The translations under genes and the position numbers were made by a program. Below the pieces are notes generated by a model. That model did not search any database. It had not been told where the DNA came from and was given only the letters and a program-made list of their open reading frames with translations. From an uncultured Pseudomonadota bacterium (lineage in GTDB: Bacteria > Pseudomonadota > Gammaproteobacteria > Burkholderiales > Thiobacillaceae): a DNA stretch of 64,000 nucleotides. Location of the stretch: positions 62,001-126,000 of the forward strand of contig CAILNT010000056.1 in the NCBI GenBank assembly GCA_903835655.1, read 5' to 3'. This document shows, piece by piece, positions 1 to 10,160 of this stretch. Each line of letters begins with the position of its first letter. The stretch's first letter is position 1.

Positions 1-321
1 GGCGACGAACTCGAGGTGCTGCTGGAGCCAGACGATGCCTTCGGCGAATACGATGCCGAACTGGTGCGGGTGGAACCGGCCGATCTCTTCCCCAAGGATG
101 TCCATGTCGGCATGCAAATGGAGGGAGCCAGCGAGGATGGCGAGCACGCCATGCTCTATACGGTCACCGACGTGGCCGAGGGCCAGGTGGTGGTGGACGG
201 CAATCATCCCCTGTCCGGCCAGAAACTCCGGCTTCAGTGCCATGTGCGCGAGATCCGCGCCGCCTCGCTCGAGGAAGTGGAACACGGCCATGTGCATGGC
301 GCCCATGGTCACCATCACTGA
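1..321 (+). CDS. slyD: FKBP-type peptidyl-prolyl isomerase SlyD, 3' part
   Basis: The gene enters from the left edge already open in frame 1, so the first part of the protein, with most of the FKBP catalytic half, lies outside the window. The 106 visible residues show the SlyD pattern: the end of the inserted chaperone (IF) domain, then the returning FKBP strand with VDGNHPLSGQ, which is highly typical of the family. The protein ends in a short histidine-rich tail (HGHVHGAHGHHH), as in metal-binding SlyD proteins that help deliver nickel to hydrogenase or urease. The tail is shorter and lacks the cysteines of the E. coli one. It probably acts in the cytoplasm as a folding helper. The next gene, accA, starts 62 bases downstream and is probably transcribed separately. 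Confidence 0.93.
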   Translation, partial: GDELEVLLEPDDAFGEYDAELVRVEPADLFPKDVHVGMQMEGASEDGEHAMLYTVTDVAEGQVVVDGNHPLSGQKLRLQCHVREIRAASLEEVEHGHVHGAHGHHH

Positions 322-383
322 CCGCACGTCAACCGGGCAGCTTTAAGTAGAATGGTTGCCCTTTTACCCAGGCTCAACACTCC

Positions 384-1349
384 ATGAAAGTCACTTTTCT
401 CGACTTCGAACAGCCTGTCGCCGAACTCGAAGCCAAGATCGAGGAGCTCTTCGAGGTTCAGGGCGATTCTTCCCTGGATCTCTCCGAGGAAATCGGTCGC
501 CTGCGCAAGAAGAGTTCGGCGCTGACCAAACAGATCTACGGGAAGCTCAACGCCTGGCAGGTTTCCCAGGTCGCCCGCCATCCGCAACGCCCGTACACCC
601 TGGATTACATTCAGGCCTTGTTCACCGAGTTCGAGGAGCTGCACGGCGATCGCGCCTATGCCGATGACCCCGCCATCGTCGGGGGTATCGCCCGTTTCGA
701 AGGCGAGCCGGTGATGGTGATCGGGCACCAGAAGGGCCGTGACGTGAAGGAGCGGCAATACCGCAACTTCGGTATGCCTCGCCCCGAGGGCTATCGCAAG
801 GCCCTGCGCCTGATGCGCCTGGCCGAGAAGTTTCACCTGCCGGTGCTCACCTTCATCGACACGCCCGGCGCTTATCCCGGCATCGATGCGGAGGAGCGCG
901 GCCAGTCCGAGGCAATCGCCCGCAACCTCTATGTCATGGCTGAACTCAAGACCCCGGTGATCTGTACCGTGATCGGCGAAGGCGGTTCCGGTGGCGCCCT
1001 GGCCATCGGCGTGGGCGATGTGGTGATGATGCTGCAATATTCCACGTACTCCGTGATTTCTCCGGAAGGTTGCGCCTCCATCCTCTGGAAGAGCGCGGAC
1101 AAGGCGCCCCTGGCGGCCGAATCCCTGGGCATCACGGCGCCGCGCTTGAAGACCATGGGCTTGATCGATCGCATCGTCAACGAGCCGCTGGGCGGCGCCC
1201 ACCGCGATGTCGAAGCGATGATGGCCTCCTTGCGCACCAGCCTCTCCGAGGTCCTGCACGAAATCGGCGAGCGCCCGCGCAATGCGATGCTCAACGACCG
1301 TTACGCCCGCCTCATGGGGTACGGCAAGTTCAAGGAAACGCGCACCTGA
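384..1349 (+). CDS. accA: Acetyl-CoA carboxylase carboxyltransferase subunit alpha
   Basis: The 321-aa product has the normal AccA length and architecture: an N-terminal helical region followed by the crotonase-like carboxyltransferase domain. Recognisable blocks are [25 protein letters not shown] and [14 protein letters not shown], the last two forming the acetyl-CoA and oxyanion region. With AccD, encoded far downstream at 33729, it transfers the carboxyl group from biotin to acetyl-CoA to make malonyl-CoA, the first step of fatty acid synthesis. The ATG start is the natural family start ([11 protein letters not shown]). tilS begins 14 bases after the stop, so the two are probably co-transcribed, an arrangement common in betaproteobacteria. 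Confidence 0.98.
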   Translation: MKVTFLDFEQPVAELEAKIEELFEVQGDSSLDLSEEIGRLRKKSSALTKQIYGKLNAWQVSQVARHPQRPYTLDYIQALFTEFEELHGDRAYADDPAIVGGIARFEGEPVMVIGHQKGRDVKERQYRNFGMPRPEGYRKALRLMRLAEKFHLPVLTFIDTPGAYPGIDAEERGQSEAIARNLYVMAELKTPVICTVIGEGGSGGALAIGVGDVVMMLQYSTYSVISPEGCASILWKSADKAPLAAESLGITAPRLKTMGLIDRIVNEPLGGAHRDVEAMMASLRTSLSEVLHEIGERPRNAMLNDRYARLMGYGKFKETRT

Positions 1350-1363
1350 ACGGCGGCACCGGC

Positions 1364-2671
1364 ATGTCCCGCTCCGCCCGGGGCGGGGCGCTGCGGGATA
1401 CGGTCGCCGACTTCCTGCGGCAGCATCCACCCGGCCCGCGCCTGTGTGTAGGCTATTCGGGCGGGGTGGACTCCACGGTCCTCCTGGCCTTGCTCGCCGA
1501 CTTGCGCCGCGAGTTCGCCTTACATCTGTCCGCCGTGCATGTGCATCATGGTTTGTCCTCGCAGGCCGACGCCTGGGTGACGCACTGCCGCGAGCAATGC
1601 GCCAGCCTGGACGTTCCTCTGCGGGTGGAACGGGTCGTGGTGGACCGCGCCGGTCTGGGCCTGGAAGCCGCCGCGCGGGAAGCGCGTTACCGCGTCTTCG
1701 CCGGTTTGGACGCGGATGCGCTGGTGCTGGCGCACCAGCGCGACGACCAGGCCGAGACGCTGTTGTTGCAATTGCTGCGCGGCGCTGGCATGAAAGGCCT
1801 GGCGGCCATGCCGGAGGAACGCGGCCTCGGCCGAATGAAACTGCTGCGTCCGCTGCTCGCCGTGCCGCGCGGCGAGATCGAGAGCCACGCCCGAGCGCAC
1901 GGCCTGGTCTGGGTGGAAGACGCCAGCAACGGCGATACTGCGCTGCGGCGCAATGCCGCGCGCCACCTCCTGCTGCCGATACTCGAAGACCTATTCCCCG
2001 GCGCGGCGGTCACTCTGGCGCAAGCCGCCACACAATTTGCCGAGACGGCGGGTTTGCTGGATGTCCTGGCGAGTCTGGATGGAGCCCATGCGCAGGCAGG
2101 CCTGGAACTGGCGCGGTTGGCGGGGCTCGATGTGGCGCGTGCGCGCAACCTGCTGCGTCGCTACCTGGAATTGCGCGGAATCCCGATTCGTCGCGAGCGC
2201 CTCCACGAGGCCCTGGCGCAGATGCTGGACGCGCGCCCGGATGCCGAGCCCAGGGTCGATTTCGGCGCAGCCTCGCTGCGGCGTTTCCAGGGGCATGTGG
2301 TGCTGGTGAACAACCCGTCCCCACCGGGGGCACGGGTATGGCACTGGGGCGGCGAGACCCAGCTGGACCTGGGGGGCGCGGGGAGCTTGCGCTTCACCGC
2401 GGCCACGGGTGCGGGCGTGCGCCTGCCCGGCGAGGTGACGGTCAAGCTGCGCGCCGGAGGCGAGCGCCTGCGTCCGGAAGGGGGGCGGCCTTCCCGTACC
2501 CTGAAGAACCTGCTGCGGGAAGGGGCCGTGCCGCCCTGGTTACGCGCGCGCCTGCCGCTCGTCTACGTCGCCGATGGACTCGCCTGGGCCGCGGAAATAG
2601 GCGCCGACGCGGCCTATCGGGCGGCTCCGGGCGAGGCCGGCTGGCTCATTTCGTGGCGGCAACCGGAGTAA
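1364..2671 (+). CDS. tilS: tRNA(Ile)-lysidine synthase
   Basis: This 435-aa protein carries the N-type ATP pyrophosphatase loop SGGVDS at about residues 32-37 and the downstream LAHQRDDQAET motif. TilS uses ATP and lysine to convert the wobble cytidine of the tRNA-Ile CAU anticodon to lysidine, switching it from AUG to AUA reading. A TilS substrate-binding domain and the C-terminal domain (about 350-435, with GGERLRPEGGRPSRTLKNLL) follow. The ATG at 1364 is chosen because it gives the usual short leader before the P-loop; the frame stays open further upstream only by overlapping accA. The last 26 bases overlap the end of the convergent SPOR gene. Confidence 0.97.
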   Translation: MSRSARGGALRDTVADFLRQHPPGPRLCVGYSGGVDSTVLLALLADLRREFALHLSAVHVHHGLSSQADAWVTHCREQCASLDVPLRVERVVVDRAGLGLEAAAREARYRVFAGLDADALVLAHQRDDQAETLLLQLLRGAGMKGLAAMPEERGLGRMKLLRPLLAVPRGEIESHARAHGLVWVEDASNGDTALRRNAARHLLLPILEDLFPGAAVTLAQAATQFAETAGLLDVLASLDGAHAQAGLELARLAGLDVARARNLLRRYLELRGIPIRRERLHEALAQMLDARPDAEPRVDFGAASLRRFQGHVVLVNNPSPPGARVWHWGGETQLDLGGAGSLRFTAATGAGVRLPGEVTVKLRAGGERLRPEGGRPSRTLKNLLREGAVPPWLRARLPLVYVADGLAWAAEIGADAAYRAAPGEAGWLISWRQPE

Positions 2672-3323
2672 GCAGCGCCCGCATGCCCAGTTTCTGCATT
2701 TCCACCCGCGCTTTCTCCGCTTCCGCGCGGTTGTCGAAGGGGCCCAGTTGTACCCGTGTTTCCATGTGGGCATGGATGCCCTGCTTGTTCAGCTTGTCGA
2801 CCAGTTCGCGTGCATGTTCCGGATTGCTGAATACGCCCAGTTGGACCACGAAGCGATCCGTGGCCGCATTTTCCGGCCGGGCGGCGGGATGGGGTGCCGC
2901 CGGAGTGGCGGCGGTGGGCTGATGCGCGGCCCCGGGCGCGGTCGCCGCGTGTGCCGCCGCAGGGTGCCTGGGCGCATTGCTGACCCTGGGTGGGGGCGGC
3001 ACTTCGCCCGCAGCGGCGCGCGGCTTCGCCGCCACGGCCTCCTCCGCTGGCTCGGGCGACTCCGCAGGCGCGGGCTCCGGCGCCGGCGCCGGCGCGACCT
3101 CCCCGGGCGGGGGTTGTGGCGGCGTGGTTTCCTGTGGGGGCGCCATGGCAATGGGGGTGGGCAAGGCTTTCACGGGTTTCGGGGTGCTGCCTCGATCCAG
3201 CCACCACAGCCCGGTGAGAGCCGCGGCCGTCACCACGCCCGCGACGCCCAGTCGCAGCAACGCCTTGCGCCGGACATCGTCGCCTTCCGGAAGCCCTCCC
3301 GCCTGGTTCTCTTCAACGGCCAT
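2646..3323 (-). CDS. SPOR-domain membrane protein
   Basis: The product is 225 aa with a single membrane-spanning helix near residues 26-44 (LRLGVAGVVTAAALTGLWWL), a long Pro/Ala-rich linker of about 100 residues and a C-terminal SPOR domain of about 75 residues (DRFVVQLGVFSNPEHARELV onward). SPOR domains bind denuded septal peptidoglycan, so this is probably an inner-membrane, periplasm-facing division-associated protein. I start it at the ATG at 3323, six bases after an AGGAG; a GTG one codon upstream is possible. It stands alone on the minus strand and converges on tilS with a 26-base overlap. A second, unrelated SPOR gene (dedD-like) is at 35883. The specific division role is inferred. Confidence 0.85.
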   Translation of the reverse strand: MAVEENQAGGLPEGDDVRRKALLRLGVAGVVTAAALTGLWWLDRGSTPKPVKALPTPIAMAPPQETTPPQPPPGEVAPAPAPEPAPAESPEPAEEAVAAKPRAAAGEVPPPPRVSNAPRHPAAAHAATAPGAAHQPTAATPAAPHPAARPENAATDRFVVQLGVFSNPEHARELVDKLNKQGIHAHMETRVQLGPFDNRAEAEKARVEMQKLGMRALLTPVAATK

Positions 3324-3457
3324 CACCCACTCCTCGTCGCGCGCGGCAGGCGCGCTGCCTTTATTTTAGGGGGCATTCATGGTAACTTCCGCGCGCTTTT
3401 TTTGCGTATTTTCAAAGATTTCCCTCTCACTATCCACCCAGCCCGGAGCAGTACAAC

Positions 3458-3886
3458 ATGGCCGTCGAACGCACCCTGTCCATCATCAAACCCGATGCCG
3501 TCGCCAAGAATGTGATCGGTCAGATCTATTCCCGTTTCGAAGGCGCCGGCCTCAAGGTCATCGCCGCACGCATGGCCTGGCTGTCCGAACAGGAAGCCGG
3601 CGGTTTCTACGCCGTGCACAAGGATCGCCCCTTCTACAAGGATCTGGTCGCCTTCATGACTTCCGGCCCGGTGATGATCCAGGCGCTGGAAGGCGAGAAT
3701 GCCATCGCCAAGAATCGTGAGCTGATGGGGGCGACCGACCCCAAGAAGGCGGCAGCCGGCAGCATACGTGCCGATTTCGCCGAGAGCATCGACGCCAATG
3801 CCGTGCATGGCTCCGACGCCCCTGAAACCGCGAAGGTGGAAGTCGCCTATTTCTTCCCGGAAATGAACGTCTACGCCGGCCGCTGA
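3458..3886 (+). CDS. ndk: Nucleoside diphosphate kinase
   Basis: At 142 aa the protein has the standard bacterial Ndk length and is recognisable throughout: the N-terminal [12 protein letters not shown] block, [14 protein letters not shown], and the active-site segment [12 protein letters not shown], in which His117 carries the phosphate in the ping-pong transfer from ATP to other NDPs. It balances NTP and dNTP pools in the cytoplasm. The ATG follows CGGAGC at a proper distance. Ndk heading a cluster with rlmN, pilW and rodZ is a common proteobacterial order. A heptamer inverted repeat lies between this gene and rlmN. Confidence 0.98.
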   Translation: MAVERTLSIIKPDAVAKNVIGQIYSRFEGAGLKVIAARMAWLSEQEAGGFYAVHKDRPFYKDLVAFMTSGPVMIQALEGENAIAKNRELMGATDPKKAAAGSIRADFAESIDANAVHGSDAPETAKVEVAYFFPEMNVYAGR

Positions 3887-3892
3887 ACTACA

Positions 3893-3958
3893 GCCGAGAG
3901 TAGAGAGTCGAGCGTGGTGAGTAGCCCCCCTCGGCTCTTGGCTCTCGGCTCTCGGCTC
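3893..3958. repeat. Heptamer-iterated inverted repeat between ndk and rlmN
   Basis: The left arm (from 3893) reads GCCGAGAG followed by related gag/tcg units. The right arm (3930-3958) repeats CTCTCGGC in overlapping registers (3942-3949 and 3949-3956), so the left octamer can pair with more than one right copy. The right arm is composed of roughly 7-base units, like the repeat between ispG and hisS but with a different unit sequence. The element sits immediately upstream of, or within, the 5' end of rlmN. Confidence 0.7.
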
Positions 3959-5110
3959 AAATTGCAAAACCTACTCGACCTCGACCTCCCCGGACTCGTC
4001 GCTTTCTTCGAAAGCATCGGCGAGAAGCCGTTTCGCGCCCGCCAGGTGTCGCACTGGCTGCATCAGTACGGTGCCGACGACTTCGCGCAGATGACCGATC
4101 TGGCCAAGTCGCTGCGCGCCAAGCTGCCCGAAGTGGCGGAGATTCGTCCGCCCGTGCTGGGCCACGAACAGGTGTCCGACGACGGCACGCGCAAATGGCT
4201 GCTGGAAGTCGGCCCCATGAATCGGGTCGAGACGGTGTTCATCCCGGAAGCCGAACGCGGCACGCTGTGCATCTCGACCCAGGTGGGTTGCGCGCTGGAG
4301 TGCGCGTTCTGCTCGACCGGGCGGCAGGGTTTCAACCGCAACCTGTCGGTGGCGGAAATCATCGGTCAGCTCTGGTGGGCCAACAAGGCTCTGGGGCGCG
4401 ATCCCCTCACCCCCCCCGCTCTCGAGCGAGGGGCACTTCAAGAGCCGCTGCGCGGCTTTGGCAAGGACGCTGAACGCATCATCTCCAATGTCGTATTGAT
4501 GGGCATGGGCGAGCCCCTGCTCAACTACGACAACACCGTGGCCGCCGTGTCCCTGATGCTCGATGACCACGCTTACGGCCTGTCGAGGCGGCGCGTTACC
4601 ATTTCCACCTCCGGCATCGTGCCGGCGATGGACCGGCTGCGCGCGCAGATGCCGGTGGCCCTGGCGGTATCGTTGCATGCGCCCAACGACGCTTTGCGTG
4701 ACCAGCTGGTGCCGATCAACCGCAAATACCCCCTGAAAGAGCTCATGCCCGCCTGTCAGCGTTATGTCCAGGACGGCCCGCGCGACTTCATCACCTTTGA
4801 ATACGTCATGCTCGACGCCGTCAACGATCGGCCCGAGGATGCGGAAGCCTTGCTGCGGCTTACCCGCGATGTGAGCTGTAAATTTAATCTGATCCCCTTC
4901 AATCCCTTCCCGAACTCCGGCTTCCGTCGTTCGCCGTCGGAGGCCGTGCGGCGCTTCGCCAGCATCCTGATGGGTGGGGGCAAGATCGCCACCACGCGCA
5001 AGACGCGCGGCGAGGATATCGACGCCGCCTGCGGGCAGTTGGCCGGTCAGGTACAGGACAAGTCGCGGCGCGTGATCAACCGCATCGAGCAATTCATGGG
5101 GGAGACATGA
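3914..5110 (+). CDS. rlmN: Dual-specificity 23S rRNA/tRNA adenine C2-methyltransferase
   Basis: A radical-SAM methyltransferase of 398 aa from this GTG. The iron-sulfur cluster motif C-x3-C-x2-C is CALECAFC at residues 126-133, followed by [21 protein letters not shown] and the C-terminal [11 protein letters not shown] with the methyl-accepting cysteine. It methylates A2503 of 23S rRNA and A37 of some tRNAs. Two oddities are visible. The first 16 or so codons run through a heptamer repeat, so the true start may be the TTG near 3962, just before [12 protein letters not shown], where family homology begins. About 20 extra residues ([19 protein letters not shown]) interrupt the usual GRDP...RIISNV stretch and are encoded by palindromic DNA. 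The gene overlaps pilW by four bases. Confidence 0.95.
   Translation: MVSSPPRLLALGSRLKLQNLLDLDLPGLVAFFESIGEKPFRARQVSHWLHQYGADDFAQMTDLAKSLRAKLPEVAEIRPPVLGHEQVSDDGTRKWLLEVGPMNRVETVFIPEAERGTLCISTQVGCALECAFCSTGRQGFNRNLSVAEIIGQLWWANKALGRDPLTPPALERGALQEPLRGFGKDAERIISNVVLMGMGEPLLNYDNTVAAVSLMLDDHAYGLSRRRVTISTSGIVPAMDRLRAQMPVALAVSLHAPNDALRDQLVPINRKYPLKELMPACQRYVQDGPRDFITFEYVMLDAVNDRPEDAEALLRLTRDVSCKFNLIPFNPFPNSGFRRSPSEAVRRFASILMGGGKIATTRKTRGEDIDAACGQLAGQVQDKSRRVINRIEQFMGET
4402..4470. repeat. Palindromic repeat absorbed in frame inside rlmN
   Basis: Two stem-loops lie back to back: CCCCTC (4403-4408) can pair with GAGGGG (4428-4433), and AGCCG (4443-4447) with CGGCT (4453-4457). The stretch encodes residues absent from RlmN proteins I know and keeps the frame open. 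It reads like a REP-type intergenic element that inserted into the gene without breaking it. The exact boundaries are estimated by comparison with family memory. Confidence 0.6.
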
Positions 5111-5877
5111 GGTTGCTGATCTTGTCGCTCCTGCTGGGCGGTTGCGCGATGCAGCCAGGCGGAAACCGGGAGGCGCGCGCCGCGAACGGCAACGATTATC
5201 GTGCCCAGGTGCATACCGATCTGGCCGCCAATTACTACTCGCGTGGCCAACTGGCGGTGGCTCTGGAGGAGTTGACGCGGGCGACCCATGCCGATGCCGG
5301 CTACGCCCCGGCCTACAACATGCTGGGGCTGGTGAACGGTGAACTGCACGAGGATCAACGTGCGGAAATGAACTTCCGTCGCGCCATCGAACTTTCGCCG
5401 CAACTCTCCGAGGCGCGCAACAACTTCGGTCTGTTTCTTTGCCAGCGTAAACGCATGCAGGAAGCCCACTTGCAATTCGAGACTGCCCTGGCCGACCCGC
5501 TCTATGCCACGCCCGAGAAGGCGCTCAGCAACGCGGGTGCTTGCAGTCTGGAAGAGGGCGATGTTGCGGGGGCGGAAAGATATTTCCAGCGCGCCACCAA
5601 ACAGGCACCCAATCATGCTTCCGCTCAGTTGGGCCTGGCCGAGGTTCTGTTTCGCCAGGGCCACTGGCTGGCCGCGCGCGGCCAGTTGCGGCGCTTGAGC
5701 GAGCAGACCGAACTCAACGCCCAGGGGCTCTGGCTGGGGCTGCGCATCGAGCGCCGCCTGGGTGACCACGAAGCGGAAGCCAATTACGACGCCCAGTTGC
5801 ATCGGCGTTATCCTGAATCCATGCAAACCCAATGGCTGACGATCGGCCAATACGACCAGGTGGGGAGCTTGTTATGA
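5107..5877 (+). CDS. pilW: Type IV pilus biogenesis/stability lipoprotein PilW (PilF)
   Basis: The 256-aa protein begins with a very short lipoprotein signal ([13 protein letters not shown]) whose lipobox cysteine is residue 13. The rest is made of TPR units, for example [20 protein letters not shown], the [20 protein letters not shown] unit and the [20 protein letters not shown] unit. PilW/PilF is the outer-membrane pilotin needed for secretin PilQ assembly and pilus stability. Its position between rlmN and rodZ/ispG is typical of pilW. It overlaps rlmN (ATGA at 5107) and rodZ (ATGA at 5874), implying translational coupling along the operon. No other pilus genes are in the window except fimV. 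Confidence 0.92.
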   Translation: MRLLILSLLLGGCAMQPGGNREARAANGNDYRAQVHTDLAANYYSRGQLAVALEELTRATHADAGYAPAYNMLGLVNGELHEDQRAEMNFRRAIELSPQLSEARNNFGLFLCQRKRMQEAHLQFETALADPLYATPEKALSNAGACSLEEGDVAGAERYFQRATKQAPNHASAQLGLAEVLFRQGHWLAARGQLRRLSEQTELNAQGLWLGLRIERRLGDHEAEANYDAQLHRRYPESMQTQWLTIGQYDQVGSLL

Positions 5878-6872
5878 GCGTGGTGGCGCAATCTGTGACA
5901 TCCATTTTTTTTCCGGGGTTCGGCGCGAAGCTCAAGGCCGCGCGCGAATCGCTCGGCCTTTCCGCGGCCGCGGTGGCAGCCAAGCTCAAGTTGGGCGAGC
6001 GCCAGGTCCTTGCCATCGAAGAGGAGGACTTTGCGCGGCTGCCGGGCGAGATCTTCGCTCGCGGCTTCGTCCGCAACTACGCGCGTCTGGTCGGTGTCGC
6101 CCAGGAGCAATTGATCGTCCCGGTGGAGAGCCACGCAGTCGTATCCGAGACCGTTACCGCACCAAGCGAAGGCGTGATTTTTTCCTCGCCGGGATTGCGT
6201 CGCTGGGTCTTGCTGCCGCTGCTGGCGCTGGGCTTCTTCGTCCTGTTGGTGGCTGTGCTCTACTATTGGTTGCGCCAGGGCGAGGACACCCTGGTCGGCG
6301 AGCGGGCTCCACCCGCAGCGGCCATGGCTCCGCGCACAGTGTTGCCCACCCCGGCACCCGCAGCGCCGGTCGCGCCGGTGCCCACGCTGTCCGTGGCTCC
6401 CGCGGCACTCGCGCCCGCCGACATGGCTCCGTCCATCCCCGTGGGCATGCAACCGCTACCCGTGTCCCCGCTCCCGCCCGCACCCCAGGCCAAACCCGCT
6501 CTGCCGAGTCCCGCCCCCGTGGTACCCCAGGCCAAACCCGCTCTGCCGAGTCCCGCCCCCGCGGTGCTCCAGGCCAAACCCGCTCTGCTGAATCCCGCCC
6601 CCGCAGTGCCCGCCGAGGCTGCAACGTCTCCCGGCCGGGGCCATGCCCTGCGTTTCTCGCCTGCCCTGGATGCCTGGATCCAGGTCGTGGATGGCAAGAG
6701 CCGGCATTTTTCCAAGCTGGTGCGCGCTGGCAGCGTCGAGACCTTTGCCGGCGATCCTCCATTCCGGTTGGTGGTGGGAGAGGCCGCGCAAGTGGATCTG
6801 ATCTACGACGGCCGCCACGTCGATCTCACTCCCTTCATCGGGCAGAAGGTCGCCCGGCTCACCCTGGAATGA
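5874..6872 (+). CDS. rodZ: Cytoskeletal transmembrane protein RodZ
   Basis: This 332-aa protein has the full RodZ layout: an N-terminal cytoplasmic helix-turn-helix domain (about 17-80, [20 protein letters not shown]), one transmembrane helix (about 110-133), a periplasmic Pro/Ala-rich linker, and the C-terminal DUF4115 beta domain (about 258-332). RodZ links MreB filaments to the elongasome and sets rod shape. I start at ATG 5874, which overlaps the pilW stop, rather than at the upstream ATG at 5832 inside pilW. The linker contains three tandem 14-residue repeats. ispG follows after seven bases, as in many proteobacteria. Confidence 0.93.
   Translation: MSVVAQSVTSIFFPGFGAKLKAARESLGLSAAAVAAKLKLGERQVLAIEEEDFARLPGEIFARGFVRNYARLVGVAQEQLIVPVESHAVVSETVTAPSEGVIFSSPGLRRWVLLPLLALGFFVLLVAVLYYWLRQGEDTLVGERAPPAAAMAPRTVLPTPAPAAPVAPVPTLSVAPAALAPADMAPSIPVGMQPLPVSPLPPAPQAKPALPSPAPVVPQAKPALPSPAPAVLQAKPALLNPAPAVPAEAATSPGRGHALRFSPALDAWIQVVDGKSRHFSKLVRAGSVETFAGDPPFRLVVGEAAQVDLIYDGRHVDLTPFIGQKVARLTLE
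6483..6608 (+). repeat. Three tandem 42-bp repeats in rodZ linker
   Basis: Units at 6483-6524, 6525-6566 and 6567-6608 encode [14 protein letters not shown] and two slightly diverged copies. The first two are nearly identical at the DNA level, so copy number may vary between strains. The repeats lie in the disordered periplasmic linker and keep the frame. Confidence 0.9.
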
Positions 6873-6879
6873 CCTCGCG

Positions 6880-8105
<1,226 letters not shown>

Positions 8106-8121
<16 letters not shown>

Positions 8122-8171
8122 GCGGTAAACGGTGAATCAATCACCGCTTCCCGCTTCCCGCTTTCCGCTCC
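8106..8171. repeat. Heptamer-iterated 30-bp inverted repeat at the ispG end
   Basis: The left arm 8106-8135 and right arm 8141-8170 are each about 30 bases and complement each other at roughly 25 of 30 positions. Each arm is built from 7-base units of the type AGCGGnn. The left arm overlaps the last five ispG codons and its stop (8119-8121); the right arm ends just before the hisS ribosome binding region. A long hairpin in the ispG-hisS transcript is expected. Confidence 0.8.
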
Positions 8172-8184
8172 CCGATCACCCGCG

Positions 8185-9468
8185 ATGAGCAACTCCCTCC
8201 GCGCCGTGCGCGGCATGAACGACCTCCTGCCCGTGGACGCGCCGCTTTGGCAATATTTCGAGGCCACGCTGCGCGACTGGCTGAAGTCCTATGGCTATCA
8301 CGAACTGCGCACTCCGATTCTGGAACACACCGGCTTGTTCAAGCGCGCCATCGGTGAAGTGACCGATATCGTCGAGAAGGAGATGTATACCTTCGTCGAT
8401 GAGCTCAACGGCGAGAGCATGACTTTGCGTCCGGAAGGTACCGCGAGTTGTGTGCGCGCGGCGATCGAGCACAATCTCCTGTTCGATGGTGGCAAGCGCT
8501 TGTGGTATCAGGGGCCGATGTTCCGACATGAGCGGCCGCAAAAGGGGCGCTATCGCCAGTTTCATCAGTTTGGCATCGAAGCCCTGGGCTACGCCGGGCC
8601 GGATCTCGACATCGAACATCTGTTGATGAGTGCGCGTTTGTGGAAACGGCTGGGGCTTTCCGACTGCATCCGGCTGGAAATCAATTCCCTGGGGGGCGCC
8701 GAATCCCGCGCCTTGCATCGGCAGAAGCTGATCGCCTACTTCCAGGCGCACGAAGCCTTCCTGGACGAAGACGCGAAGCGCCGCTTGATCGGCAATCCGC
8801 TGCGTATCCTCGACACCAAGAATCCGGCCATGCAGAGCCTGGTCGAAGCCGCACCGAAGCTGATGGAAGAACTGGACGACGTGGCACTTGCGCACTTCGA
8901 GGCGGTCAAGGCCGGACTGGATGCCGCGGGCATCGCCTATTCGGTCAATCCTCGTTTGGTGCGCGGTCTCGATTACTACAACTACACCGTGTTCGAGTGG
9001 GTCACCGATCGCCTGGGTGCCCAGGGCACGGTGTGTGCCGGCGGCCGTTACGATGGCCTGGTGCAGCAACTCGGCGGCAAGCCCGCCCCCGCCTGCGGCT
9101 TCGCCATGGGCGTGGAGCGGCTACTCGCCTTGATGGCCGAGGTCGGCGTGCGAGCACCCGCCGCCGCCGCCGATGTCTACCTCGTCAATGTCGGCGAGGC
9201 CGCAGCCCGCTTCGCCCTGCAAGCGGGGGAGTCCCTACGCGACGCTGGCCTGGATGTGCTGATGCACGGCGGTGGCGGGGGGTTCAAGTCACAGATGAAG
9301 AAGGCCGATGCCAGTGGCGCCCGTCATGCCGTGATCATCGGCGACGACGAAGCCGCCGCGGGCGAGGTCACGGTCAAACCCCTTCGGGAATCGGGCGAAC
9401 AGGTGCGGCTGCCACTGGCAGCAGGGGTGCGAATGTTTCTGGCCCAAAAAGGCTTGTTGATTGATTAG
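8185..9468 (+). CDS. hisS: Histidyl-tRNA synthetase
   Basis: The 427-aa protein is a class II synthetase of normal length. It shows motif 2 ([20 protein letters not shown]), the HisA histidine-binding signature [15 protein letters not shown], motif 3 ([13 protein letters not shown]) and a C-terminal anticodon-binding domain from about residue 325. It charges tRNA-His with histidine. The ATG gives the standard N-terminus ([15 protein letters not shown]). The neighbours ispG upstream and the TPR gene and bamB downstream are the classic proteobacterial order. Confidence 0.98.
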   Translation: MSNSLRAVRGMNDLLPVDAPLWQYFEATLRDWLKSYGYHELRTPILEHTGLFKRAIGEVTDIVEKEMYTFVDELNGESMTLRPEGTASCVRAAIEHNLLFDGGKRLWYQGPMFRHERPQKGRYRQFHQFGIEALGYAGPDLDIEHLLMSARLWKRLGLSDCIRLEINSLGGAESRALHRQKLIAYFQAHEAFLDEDAKRRLIGNPLRILDTKNPAMQSLVEAAPKLMEELDDVALAHFEAVKAGLDAAGIAYSVNPRLVRGLDYYNYTVFEWVTDRLGAQGTVCAGGRYDGLVQQLGGKPAPACGFAMGVERLLALMAEVGVRAPAAAADVYLVNVGEAAARFALQAGESLRDAGLDVLMHGGGGGFKSQMKKADASGARHAVIIGDDEAAAGEVTVKPLRESGEQVRLPLAAGVRMFLAQKGLLID

Positions 9469-9473
9469 ACAGC

Positions 9474-9501
9474 GTCGGATTACGGCTAAACCTAATCCGA
9501 C
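9474..9501. repeat. Short palindromic repeat after hisS
   Basis: GTCGGATTA at 9474-9482 and its exact complement TAATCCGAC at 9493-9501 flank a 10-base loop. It lies in the 61-base gap between hisS and the TPR gene. There is no following T-run, so it is better read as a dispersed intergenic repeat than a terminator; the same style of sequence is common in betaproteobacterial genomes. Confidence 0.7.
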
Positions 9502-9529
9502 CTACGTGATGAACTTGTTAGGAGCTGAA

Positions 9530-10159
9530 ATGGCATTCGATCTGGAAGAACAGGAACAAATTGACGAATTCAAGGTGTGGTGGAAACTGCACGGCATCAA
9601 GGTGATCTGGGGGGTGACGGCCTTCCTGCTCGTTGCCGGCGGCTGGCGTGCCTGGCAGACCTGGCAGTACAAACAGGGGGTCGAGGCCTCCATGATGTTC
9701 GATGCGGCGGTGCAATCGGCCTCCGCGAACAATCTCAAGGCCACCAAAGAAACCACCGCGCGGATCATGGAAAATCAGGGCCGCAGCGCCTACGCCGCGC
9801 CCGCGGCCTGGCTCGCCGGCCGTGTCAATTACGAGGGGGGCGACCTCCGGAGTGCGCGCCCGCAGTACGAGTTCGCCCTGGAACACGCCAAGGACGGCGG
9901 CCTCAAGCAACTCGCGCGCCTGCGCCTGGCTGGCATCCGCTTCGAGGCCAAGGATCTCGTCGGCGCTCTGGGCCTGCTCAACGATGCCTTCGATCCGGCC
10001 TTCCAGGGCCTGGCCGCGCAGCTCAAGGGCGACATCCTGCAAGAACAGGGCAAGAACGACGAAGCCCGCGCAGCCTACAAGCTGGCGCTGGAAAAGCTCG
10101 ACGACAAGAGTTCCCTGAAACCGCTGGTTGAAATCCGTCTGGATGCGCTGGGAGGCTGA
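9530..10159 (+). CDS. YfgM-like tetratricopeptide membrane protein
   Basis: This 209-aa protein has an acidic N-terminus (MAFDLEEQEQIDEFKVWWKL), one transmembrane helix at about 25-42, and a periplasmic TPR_21 domain with alanine-rich helices. It matches the YfgM family, found between hisS and bamB in most proteobacteria, which binds SecYEG and the periplasmic chaperone network. The ATG at 9530 is preceded by AGGAG at ideal spacing; a longer frame opening at 9461 would run through the palindromic repeat and is unlikely. bamB starts one base after the stop. Confidence 0.9.
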   Translation: MAFDLEEQEQIDEFKVWWKLHGIKVIWGVTAFLLVAGGWRAWQTWQYKQGVEASMMFDAAVQSASANNLKATKETTARIMENQGRSAYAAPAAWLAGRVNYEGGDLRSARPQYEFALEHAKDGGLKQLARLRLAGIRFEAKDLVGALGLLNDAFDPAFQGLAAQLKGDILQEQGKNDEARAAYKLALEKLDDKSSLKPLVEIRLDALGG

Positions 10160-10160
10160 T

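Noticed and set aside
348-353. TAGAAT before accA as a promoter -10 box
   Set aside because: The only -35-like sequence gives a spacing of about 14 bases, too short to support a promoter call.
1282-2922. Long plus-strand frame overlapping tilS in another frame
   Set aside because: Arg/Gly/Ala-rich shadow of tilS; tilS has the P-loop and the full family pattern.
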